Shown here in pieces: positions 54,686 through 64,000 of a DNA stretch of 64,000 bases. The position numbers and the translations under genes were made by a program. Numbering within the stretch: position 1 is the first letter of the stretch; every line of letters starts with the position of its first letter. The stretch is from Chrysomallon squamiferum (lineage: Eukaryota > Mollusca > Gastropoda > Neomphalida > Peltospiridae): positions 5,030,277 to 5,094,276 of the forward strand of contig CM022669.1 in NCBI GenBank assembly GCA_012295275.1, given 5' to 3'. The notes under the pieces were generated by a model. It worked only from the letters and a program-made list of their open reading frames with translations, did not search any database and was not told where the DNA came from.

Positions 54686-56520
54686 TCAGTCGTCTGACTT
54701 GTCCAAAATTCCTAATTTCTCGCCGACCCATTTGCCTTTTGCTATAATCTCGTCTTGCATCAGTGAAAAACACATGGACAAGATCGCCATGCCAAACATC
54801 ACGTAGAAGGAACCCAGGATGAGCTGCGCCTGCGCCTGGGGTTATCGAAATCAGTTCCGGGCACGACGTCACCGAAACCGATGGTGCTGAGGGTGATGAA
54901 GCAGAAGTAGGCGGACTGCAACCAGTCCCATCCCTCCCACAGACCGAACAGCACCGCACCGCCGAAAATGTAGCCGCCGATCACGATCATCGTAATCGTC
55001 AAAGGAACGGTGATTTTCTTTTCGTCGAAATCGTCATCGTCGTCGTCGCTGTCGTCGTCAAGTATTACTGGATCATTTTTCGTCGGAGGCCTGTTAAAAG
55101 CTTTGAGATCGAGGGGAACTATTTTCACCGTTTTACCCGAAGGGCTGGGCGCCCTGGAGCCGGACTTTGAGGAACTGGGACGAACCGTAGACGAGATGTT
55201 GTCGATATTCGTCTTCTTGTTATCGTTGGTGTCCGTGCTGCCTGTCGGCGACTTCGTGGGTATTCGTGTGAAATCGTCAGCGGGACTCCCGCCGATAATT
55301 CCGGATTTGTCCGTCTTCCAGGCTGGGTCCTGCGACTTCTGCATCGGCCTAATCTGAACAACTTTAGTGGTCTTCTTCTTCTTGCGACGGCAGCAACCAC
55401 AGCAGCAGATCCTGGCATAGATGAATCGAAAGATGTCGGCTAGCACGTCGCCGATGTTGGCGAGACAGAGCAGCATGAGTGGAATTCCTAGAACAGCGTA
55501 CGCTATACAAACCAGTCGTCCCCATACTGTCTTAGGGGCGATATGTCCGTAACCTGAGTAAAAAGAAAATGAATAAATAAATAGCCATATGTATATGAAT
55601 CTAATGTACAATTCAAGCTGAAGGATAAACATACACTGTTCATAAACGTATCTGGTTAAATACAAAAGTCATTATGATTTTATATTCAAAGGGCAGCAGA
55701 ATAAATTATCATTCAACAATGTGCAGTGTAGAAATATGTTACGTATTTTTCAGAAACGACAGTATTTTTGGAAACATGCATGCTTTTCCAGATTTAAAAT
55801 GAAGTGGTTCTAACCAGCTGGCTAAATACATTTTTGTTTAGTCTCTTAGTGATTGTTTTATATTTTACCGAAGACTGGTTTCTGTTAAACTGGTACAATA
55901 ATATTCTGAACTGTTCATTTTAGTTGTCAAATGACAATAAAATAGCTACAGTAGTGATAAAAAATACACTTTCATCAAGGCTTTGAATGCATTTTGGCTT
56001 TTATAAAATATTTTAAATCATAAATCATGTACACTGTTATATTTCTTGAAAACGTGTTTAGAAATTAAAAATGGGTAACAGCAACAACAACAAAAACAAC
56101 ACAAATTAATGACTAACTTAATGAATGAATGAATTAAATAACAATGATGACGATGATGACGGGTATTATGATGATGGTATTAAATGATTTATTGAGAATG
56201 CCGTTTTCCTCTCTTTTTGTTTAACTGCAGGGTTCTTTCGTTCTGGAATTTGCACACGGAAACAGAAAGAGACAGCATCCGGTCTGAGTTTTGTTTGTAG
56301 TAGATTAACAATGGCTGGACGGGGCTTTAAAATGGTTGCAGTTTACAGAGAAATCCGGAAAAGCCAAATGCGGTTTTTCACAGATTTTATTGTATTACGG
56401 GTTGTTTTTTTTGTTTGTTAATATCATAATAAATACATTTTAATAATAACGAACAAACAAACAAACAAACAAACAAACAAATAAATAACCATCGTCATCA
56501 TTATAATCATCAAAAAAAAA

Positions 56521-56551
<31 letters not shown>

Positions 56552-57358
56552 GAAGCTTTTTATAAATATCAATACGGGTAAAGGTAACCTGAAATATTGT
56601 TCAAACAGCAGGTACCGTTTAAATTTTGTAACTGTTGATGCGTTTCGTTATAAAGCATTTTAATCTCGCAGAAAAATATTCTAATATTATATTTATCGAT
56701 TAGTTTCAAAGAAACATATACATTCGTTTTACTCAGGTAATTATGTATTCAGATACATATATATTTTATTATATATATATATATATATATATATGTACGT
56801 ATGTATGTATGTATGTATGTATGTATACTGACGCTATCGATTCATTGTCTTGTTCACAGAACAATACACTTGCCTGACGTAACCATAGCTACAGAGCTTT
56901 CTTTTATTGTTGATTAACATTCCGGGTGATCATAGGACAATCCATTATTAATGGGAAGTAAGTTGTGATACAGGATGGAACGTTTTTCTCTAAAGCCGAA
57001 CGTAGACAAAAAAAAAAAAAAAATTATCTCCAGTTTCAAACAACTCAATCAATAAGAATCATTGTTCTAGGTATTATCGACATATGCTCAAGTTCGTAAT
57101 CTTTCATTTCAGTTCCATCACCTTGGAGATACACATCAGTTAACGCTTTACTTTTATATATATATATATATATCACCATTGTTCTTCTTTCAAATGCAAT
57201 CGACCTTTTGCCAATCTTTGTCATCTTTGCTTTATAGATTTTTTAAAAGTAAAAAAGAATTCTTTATTAATAATAAATATATGAAAAGAGGATTTATAAA
57301 CTGAAGAAAATATCTTTAAAATATTTATTACAAAAATGATGATGATAATGACGATGAC

Positions 57359-57412
<54 letters not shown>

Positions 57413-57605
57413 CATAATTAGATGACGAAGAAGAAAAAAAAAAAACAACAACAAGAGAAACAAGAAGAATAAAATCACTAATTTGATAACATTCTAAACC
57501 GTGCCTAAAACTCGAATCCTAAATTTAAAACTTGGCATGAAGAATTTTACCACTCAATTTAACTTACATTTAGAGAAGATAGAACTTCTGTCATTCATTT
57601 TTTAA

Positions 57606-57655
<50 letters not shown>

Positions 57656-58118
57656 TGTTGTTGTTGTTGTTCTTATTACCGCACTCAAAACCATCATCAT
57701 ATCATAACCTATAACATAACTGTTAGCACTAGATAGATCAAACATTTGAGTGTCTTATAGTTATTAATATTATTAATGACGTTTTTACTTGAGTTGGCAT
57801 ACTTTGCACACAACAAGCTAATCAGTGTAAAACGGATAGAAAACCAGCGTAGTGACACTTTGTTTCAGTCTCGCTTGACTGCGCAGTTTTATTTTTAATA
57901 ATAACTGAAAATAGATGAAGGCAAATATCATTCATTATAATTAAATCGGTCACTGTGTGCTTGTAATTGTGTTTATGAGCATGCATGAGTGCGTATGTGT
58001 AAGTATATATGTATGTGTGTGTTTGGGTATGTATATATGTGTATATATATGTACGCCTGTGTAAGTGTATATAATAATATCTCACGTCAGTATTATAGAT
58101 GAATGCTTAAAATAGCTA

Positions 58119-58149
<31 letters not shown>

Positions 58150-58523
58150 ATATTTATCTCATGTCAGATTATCACAATCTCTGGAATCATCAGTTTGTTG
58201 CTATTTTTAGGCTTTCATCCATGATGTTAACATCAGATATTTCTGTGTTGCTATGGGATACTATTGTTCACTCATGTATCAGCCGTGACAGCGGAAAGTG
58301 CAGTTTGAAAAATGACTGCACAAGTATACGGTTACGTGGGCATGTCGATAAAAAAACTTGTACACTTCTACACATGGCCGGAATTACACAGTTTAAACAA
58401 ACATGGCTTAAAACGCCACACACTGGAGTGGCCATATTCAAGTGTTTTACAGGTTTATTTTCTTTTAAGTCAAAGACGAGAATTAAAATGTTATGTAGCT
58501 TCGGGGGAAAAAAAAATAGAATA

Positions 58524-58566
<43 letters not shown>

Positions 58567-61162
58567 GAACGTTAAGAACGTTCAGACCAAAGAGGAAATA
58601 TATAATTTTCTTTTACAGTTTATGATTAAAAATATATGTCCTCTCTTAATTTCGTTTTATAAGTTAAAACGCTTTAGTATGGATGACCATATGGACACCT
58701 TGGACTTCACGGTCCTATAAGGTATTTCTTAATTTACGTTCGCGTCTTATCTGATTTTATTCTGTTAATAACCATCCGCATTTTATCCTGATATCGAAAC
58801 ATAACTTTCTTAACAAAAGCTTATTAAAATCTCGCCATGTCTAAATCCTGCTCTGCTTCAACTAGTGTGCATCATGGCTCGGCTGAATCTTATGTCTAAA
58901 TCTTGATATTTTTCTGTATGAAATCTGCGATCAGCCGACGACCAATATTCATTACGAATCTCTTGCATTTTATGATTGTTCGGTATAAAGACAGGTTGCT
59001 GTGACATATCAATAAAAAGACTGGTACGCTTCTGTACCAAATAATTATGTAAGCAAACGACAGCACAATTTGCACGGAATCTTGAAATATGTGATGCGGT
59101 GGAGGGGGGTGTATGTTTCCTTCTTGTTCAGATTATTGCAGTGTGTGAATAGGCAGGAAACTTTGCATTGATTCTTTTTACATTCGACAAATCCTGATTC
59201 GATTTACGGTAATCACACCAATAACACATGCTTGTAACGACACCAGTCTAGCTAACATGTCACTGACGCCCACTTTGTGTTCAGTTATTTCCAGTTCTCA
59301 CTCGAGACTTTAGAGGGGGATACCAGAAACCAGGCTTTAAGTCTCCATTATTTTTGTTGCTGACCGAAACACATACTTACATACATATATACATATACAT
59401 ATACATATACACAAACACACACATACACATACACACATGTATATACACACACACATATATACACATACATATATATATATATACACTCATACACAATATT
59501 ATTTACAGTTAGACAAATTTCATGCTGCCGAAGATTACGCCACAGCTTATCAAGTGCTATGGAAGACCCCCCTTATTAAAATTCCTGATCCGCCGCTGTT
59601 TCTTTGTTGTTAAGTAAGACTGATTACTTTTAAATGGCCAGCACGAGAACACCGTTTTAAAGAAGTCGGTCATCGTTATTCCTTTGATGCTATTATTTCT
59701 TTTTCTTTTTTACTTTTTATTTTTCATGTTTTTTTTTCTTCGTTTTTTTTCCTCCTGTAATGTTTATTAGTGGGTTTTTTTTTTCCAGAATACTGAGAAT
59801 ACAACTTTTGTAAACGTTTTTACTGATGATGGAAGAATTCGTGTAGTGTGAAAAATAAAATCAGTGATGTATTATTTCAACTTTTTTAAGATAGCAAAAG
59901 CGTATTTTGAAACCGAATAACTGTAACAACGGCATAAGACAAAAAAAAAAAAAAAAAAAAAATACACACACATATACATATGAACTCCTATATATATATA
60001 TTATCACTACATGACTATTTTTTTAATGTATTTAATTTTTCGACGTTAAGCTTTTTCTCGAAATATAATTATGTGTGTAATCTATCGTTACAAAATGTGC
60101 AGCAGTTGTTTGCAGGGTTCATTTATCTAATATAATTATCACAAATTCTCCCGTCTTCCCTATCGTCCTTCTGCTGATCTTTGGAGCATCCAAAACTCAA
60201 ATATCTGTTTATGAATTCACTGATAAATCAGTCGTATTGTAAGTGAACCGATGTAACAAAACGTGTTTCAAAACACCTGTTAAACAGGTGGTCGGTCATT
60301 TCCAAGAAGTTTTCGTCAAAGATGTTTAAAACAAGTTAGTCGTAGTAAATGTCATAGTTACCTAGTTACTGGACTTTCTTATAAGGAGAGGCATTTAAAT
60401 AGTAAGTTAAAAAGTGTGTGTTTAAATCTGTGTAAGAGAAAGAACCAAGGGGAGATCCTAGAACGTATCAGTTATAATGTAGAGGGCTCGACCACTGTGT
60501 CATACATGACCTGCTAATTACGTATGTGGGAAATAAACTGAAGTTCTGAAATAAATTTGAAAAACATACAAATTATAATTAAAAAAAAAGAAATAAATAA
60601 AAAAACATAAAAAAACTCACAAAAACAACACACTTTGAAAAATGAAAAAAAGAAAGAAAACAACTGCAGCAAAAAACCAGCACCAACACCAACACCAACA
60701 ACACCAACGACAACGACAACAAACGGACAAACAAACTCATACCGATAGTTGATATCACAGTGACCGAGAACATCAGCGCTCCCGGCCACGACCATTCGTA
60801 GACAGGACCCCCGGGCTCGCCGTAGTGGGGGCAGTCCCTGCCGTCGTAGCCGATGGCGAGGGTGTTGTTGCGGAACGTCTCCAGGACGCTTTTTATCTGG
60901 ATCTCCATGATCTCTCTGTTGGCGTCGTTGGGGAAGCCGTAGTCGAAGAAAATCTTCAGCACGCTGTCTATCGTCTTGTTCTCCATCGGGATGTACTCGG
61001 ATCGCGACTCGTAGCAGATCTGCTGCTCGTTCTGCTTTCGAGGTGTTCGAAGATGAAGCCGCCGGCCACGCAGTACAGAATGACCATCGCCGACAGGCCG
61101 ATGTGCGAGAACATGAACTTGGTAAACTTTTTGCAGCATCCTTCACGCTTCTTCGTGCCCAT
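54686..61162 (-). CDS. Two-pore-domain potassium channel (K2P/TWIK family)
   Basis: Background K+ channel of the plasma membrane; two such subunits form a pore. Exon 1 is 60743-61162 (ATG at 61162), exon 2 is 54686-55553 (TGA); a 5.2-kb phase-1 intron splits the first selectivity filter (TIG|GYG). M1 about residues 20-40; a long extracellular cap with NKT and NNT glycosylation motifs; P1 [12 protein letters not shown] near 137-149; M2 with LGIPLML; a long M2-M3 cytosolic loop (about 190-320) with [12 protein letters not shown] and a poly-Asp stretch; M3; P2 [11 protein letters not shown] near 363-373; M4 ending [13 protein letters not shown]. The model is 429 aa but needs one base in the T-run 61036-61038 and one in the G-run 54838-54841. 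Both lie in conserved family positions, so sequence error is likely. Subfamily not determined. Confidence 0.92.
55554..60742 (-). other. 5.2-kb K2P intron
   Basis: Contains (AAAC)n near 56450-56480, (TA)n at about 56527-56553 and 56768-56793, (AAT)n at 57355-57412 and 58525-58562, (ATT)n at 57606-57655, CA/TA repeats at 59385-59490, and an A-run at 59941-59961. Two similar stretches, about 58312-58375 and 58972-59040, share words such as CAATAAAAAGACTGGTACGC and look like copies of an old repeat. No internal exon was found. Confidence 0.6.
59556..59606 (-). mobile_element. Possible DNA-transposon terminus
   Basis: Read on the minus strand this gives CAGCGGCGGATCAGGAATTT followed by a G-run, a form often seen at ends of animal non-autonomous DNA elements. 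The other end was not located. Confidence 0.35.
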
Positions 61163-61317
61163 GGTGACGTCGTCGTTGTTGACAAGCGTCTCAGTTTACA
61201 GTTTCAGGAGACAGAGTTTTTTTTTTTTTTTTTAATTCGAGTTCTTAAAACTTTTACCACCTTTTTCTTCTTCTTCTTTTTGTTTTTTAAAGATTTTTTA
61301 ATTTAATCTGAAAGTAA

Positions 61318-61660
61318 AAGAATAATATAATATAATGTAATATAATGTAATATAATGTAATATAATATAATATAATGTAATATAAAATAAAATAATATAA
61401 TATAATAGTAATATAATGAAATATAATATAATATAATGTAATATAAAATATTATAATGTAATATAATGTAATATAATATAATATAATGTAATATAAAATA
61501 ATATAATATAATATAATAGTAATATAATGAAATATAATATAATATAATATAATATAATGTAATATAAAATAACATAATATAATGTAATGTAATGTAATAT
61601 AATACAATATAATAGTAATATGATATAATGCATAATATGGTTTAACATATTATTAATATA
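61318..61660 (+). repeat. ATAATATAATGTAATATAAT tandem repeat
   Basis: About 340 bp of 5-10 bp units (TATAA, TGTAA) just upstream of the K2P start codon. Tyr/Ile/Leu-rich frames on the minus strand come from this repeat. Confidence 0.93.
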
Positions 61661-61788
61661 ATACTAGAGACGGTATCGTGATAAGAGTAACAAACACACA
61701 CACACAGACAGACACACACACATATGTATGTACGTATGTTTAAAAACTTGTGTATGTGTGTGTGTGTTGTGTGTATGTATCTGTACTG

Positions 61789-61790
<2 letters not shown>

Positions 61791-61854
<64 letters not shown>
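61791..61854 (+). repeat. (AC)n microsatellite
   Basis: About 64 bp of uninterrupted AC. Confidence 0.97.
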
Positions 61855-61858
<4 letters not shown>

Positions 61859-62779
61859 CCATGATCATTAACACGATCATCTTCATTATTAGAATTCATT
61901 AAATAAAAATGATACAAGTGGATCCCGCGTCATGAAAATACAAGAACAACGATTTTACTTGTTTGTGTTTTCTGGTTTTCGTTTAAAATTAAACATTAAA
62001 AATATTTCAGTAATGAATGACGTGAGTGAAGATATAAACTTAAATAATAAAAAATGTTTTTTTTTTTTTGTTTTTTTTTTCACTTGTAGCAAAACCATTG
62101 TATTAACAAAAAGTAAATAAATAATTGATAATAAAAAAAATATATATAAAAAAAAAAAAAAAAAAATAAAAATAATAATAAAAAAAAAAATAAAAGGAAA
62201 AAAAAAAAAACTTCAACAGTGAAACAAAATAATTTAGAACGACAACAGTAATTACATCATTAACAACTACTGCAACAAAATCAGCACCATGAATAAATAA
62301 TGAAAAAAAAAAAAAGGTTAATAAGGATTTTTTTTTTTTTTTTTAAATAAAGCAAAACTAAGAAAAAGAAATAAAAACAGGAATCCCATCTCGATACGAA
62401 AAACATAAAATAATAATTAAAAAAAAAGAACCAACCTCATCAAGCAGTGTGTCGCAGTACAATAAGTAATTAACGATACCAACACCATTTAACGTCAGAC
62501 AAAAACAACGACGTGCCTATACAACCGCGACAAGCCGTGTGCGATACAACTCCAACCACGTGAACCGCAATTTAACGATTTTATTTTTCGTTTTCTTCGC
62601 TTCTTCCATCGTATAGCAGCCACTGAATAATTTAAAGCAACTCTTCAGCTACTATCGATCGATCCCAACCCGGGTATAGTTTTCGAAGCCTGACAATCCA
62701 TCACTTTACAAATATTTATCCTCAAACTATTTTTCTAGCATGTCTTATTTTTTGACATATATTGTTTACCGCGGCGAGA

Positions 62780-62970
62780 AACCCAACGCAGAGACAATCG
62801 ATATTTTAATCGACCGCCAAGCTTCACCATGGCAACGATTCGTCGATTGGGTGACAGGCGCGCCGCTGCAGACAATGTCTTCTTGAACGCGTGAATTGAT
62901 TGGCGCCCGGAACCAACGTCAACGTCACGCTGCAACGTAATGACGGAGAACAAGAGCGGGGTGGATGTTT
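62780..62970. promoter_or_regulatory. GC-richer promoter-like patch
   Basis: An island of CpG-containing, non-repetitive sequence in AT-rich surroundings. It carries two inverted CCAAT boxes (ATTGG near 62843 and 62899), a CRE-like ACGTCA (near 62920), and CACCATGGCAAC resembling part of an RFX X-box. It could serve the K2P gene on the minus strand or a gene to the right. No transcription start is visible. Confidence 0.3.
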
Positions 62971-63127
62971 ACACCTTCAGAACAAAAGAGCGCGTGAGAG
63001 AGAAAGAGAGAGAGAGAGAGTAAACAACAACAGCAGCAGCAGCAACTTCAACAACAATATAATCATCAAAGAATCAAGGACAATAATAAGACCCGTAGTC
63101 ATTATTAAAGAGAAGAACAGAGATAAC

Positions 63128-63163
<36 letters not shown>

Positions 63164-63236
63164 AAAGCCACAACCCAGAAAATGTTTCGTTCTACTTTCC
63201 AATGAACTAAAATTAATTTTTTTTTAAATTCACGTT

Positions 63237-63279
<43 letters not shown>

Positions 63280-63912
63280 TTTGGTTCAGCACGACGTCGG
63301 TGAAACTGACAAAGAACAGAAAATTAAACATTTAAATTAATGAGAGATTTTCTTGCTGTGCTTTTGAATACATGTTAAAATTTGAACATTTCCACCGGTG
63401 TCACTGACATCTTATAAGAAATAAGGGAAATGGCTCCAAAAAAACCAACATTTTAAACGTCCTGGAGCTGAGGAAGTTTGGAGAAAGGTGTCTAGACTTC
63501 AGCTGCTCTGAATACCTTTACACAGAAAAAGATTCGTTTGAAACAAATAATCGCAGTCAAAGACTTTGTTGGAAAGTCAAAATCGATCTCTTCATTGATA
63601 ATTCATTTTTATAGCATTTGGAGTCTGAATGAGAAAAAAAGATTTTTTTTTATTATAGTTGAATATAATGGTTGGGTAAATTTATACTTTTACTACAATT
63701 ACTATATTATAACTACTCATGCAACTACTACTACAACTCATATTGCTGCTGCTGCTACGTCTCCTGCTACTGCTGCTTCTACCACTTCTGCTACATCTGT
63801 TATTATTACAACCATTGTTATTACTATTGCTACTACTATTACTATTACTACTATTACTAATATGTCTATCTATCTATCTTTCTGTGACTATCTATCTATC
63901 TATCTGATAGTC

Positions 63913-63973
<61 letters not shown>

Positions 63974-64000
63974 GTCTGTCTGTCTCTCTGTCTATCTATC
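62971..64000. other. Right-end sequence with simple repeats, no gene seen
   Basis: (AG)n at about 63000-63020, (GAT)n at 63127-63162, (TTTA)n at 63236-63282, triplet CTA/CTG mixtures at 63700-63860, and (TATC)n from about 63862 to the end. About 350 bp of unique sequence at 63290-63660 holds no recognisable exon. Confidence 0.6.

Larger units (their letters stand above)
61163..62780. other. 5' flank of the K2P gene
   Basis: Besides the two arrays above it holds a T-run (61218-61236), several A-runs (62140-62215, 62303-62315) and AT-rich DNA. If the K2P transcript starts in the GC-richer patch near 62.8-62.96 kb, an untranslated exon must be spliced across this region, but no such exon could be fixed. 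Confidence 0.4.

Noticed and set aside
55010-55418. Long plus-strand and alternative minus-strand frames in K2P exon 2
   Set aside because: Shadows of the GC-richer K2P coding exon; the true frame is fixed by the pore motifs.
58161-59040. Two moderately long frames (58161-58625 plus, 58858-59040 minus) in the K2P intron
   Set aside because: The two places share diverged repeat sequence and run into (AAT)n; no domain recognised. Treated as an old repeat, though a transposon relic remains possible.

Overview
The window is nuclear DNA from an animal, almost certainly an invertebrate. It is very AT-rich and crowded with microsatellites. Genes are split by many GT-AG introns, and the families present are metazoan: Janus kinase, a STRA6-type receptor, a two-pore-domain K+ channel, and a SUEL-lectin/CUB membrane protein. 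I cannot name the species. The microsatellite style and gene families would suit a lophotrochozoan such as a mollusc, but that is only a guess. No rRNA, tRNA, CRISPR array or bacterial-type operon was seen.

Layout. (1) 1-11965 (+): a Janus kinase gene (copy 1) whose first coding exon lies left of the window; fourteen exons are visible and open. (2) 14575-15269: a non-autonomous pogo/Tigger-like element. (3) 15551-17639 (+): a gene for a signal peptide, a SUEL-lectin-like domain, a CUB-like domain and one membrane helix, broken by a 5-bp tandem duplication. (4) 19795-32632 (+): a second, complete JAK gene (copy 2), 1170 aa if one homopolymer base is restored. Copies 1 and 2 align along introns as well as exons, so this is a recent tandem segmental duplication. 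(5) 34301-35400: a third copy of one JAK intron without exons. (6) 35552-45718 (-): a complete STRA6-like gene with 18 coding exons and 668 aa, with a likely untranslated exon near 47.5 kb. (7) 48480-49985: a decayed satellite, then 1.2 kb that also follows JAK copy 1. (8) 54686-61162 (-): a two-exon K2P channel, 429 aa after two homopolymer corrections. (9) 61163-64000: simple repeats and one GC-richer, promoter-like patch.

How the pieces relate. Sequence downstream of JAK copy 1 is contiguous (12-14.57 kb), but its counterpart in the copy-2 unit is split in two by 14.8 kb carrying STRA6. A satellite unit runs across the right-hand breakpoint, which suggests the STRA6-containing arrangement is older and that the copy-1 unit lost STRA6 by deletion. 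The two JAKs keep kinase motifs ([15 protein letters not shown]) and the JAK pseudokinase hallmarks (HGN, DPG). They differ by a dense run of replacement changes at helix C of the kinase domain. Three apparent frameshifts in otherwise well-conserved genes (one in JAK copy 2, two in the K2P gene) are all one-base losses in homopolymers, which points to consensus-sequence errors more than to pseudogenes.
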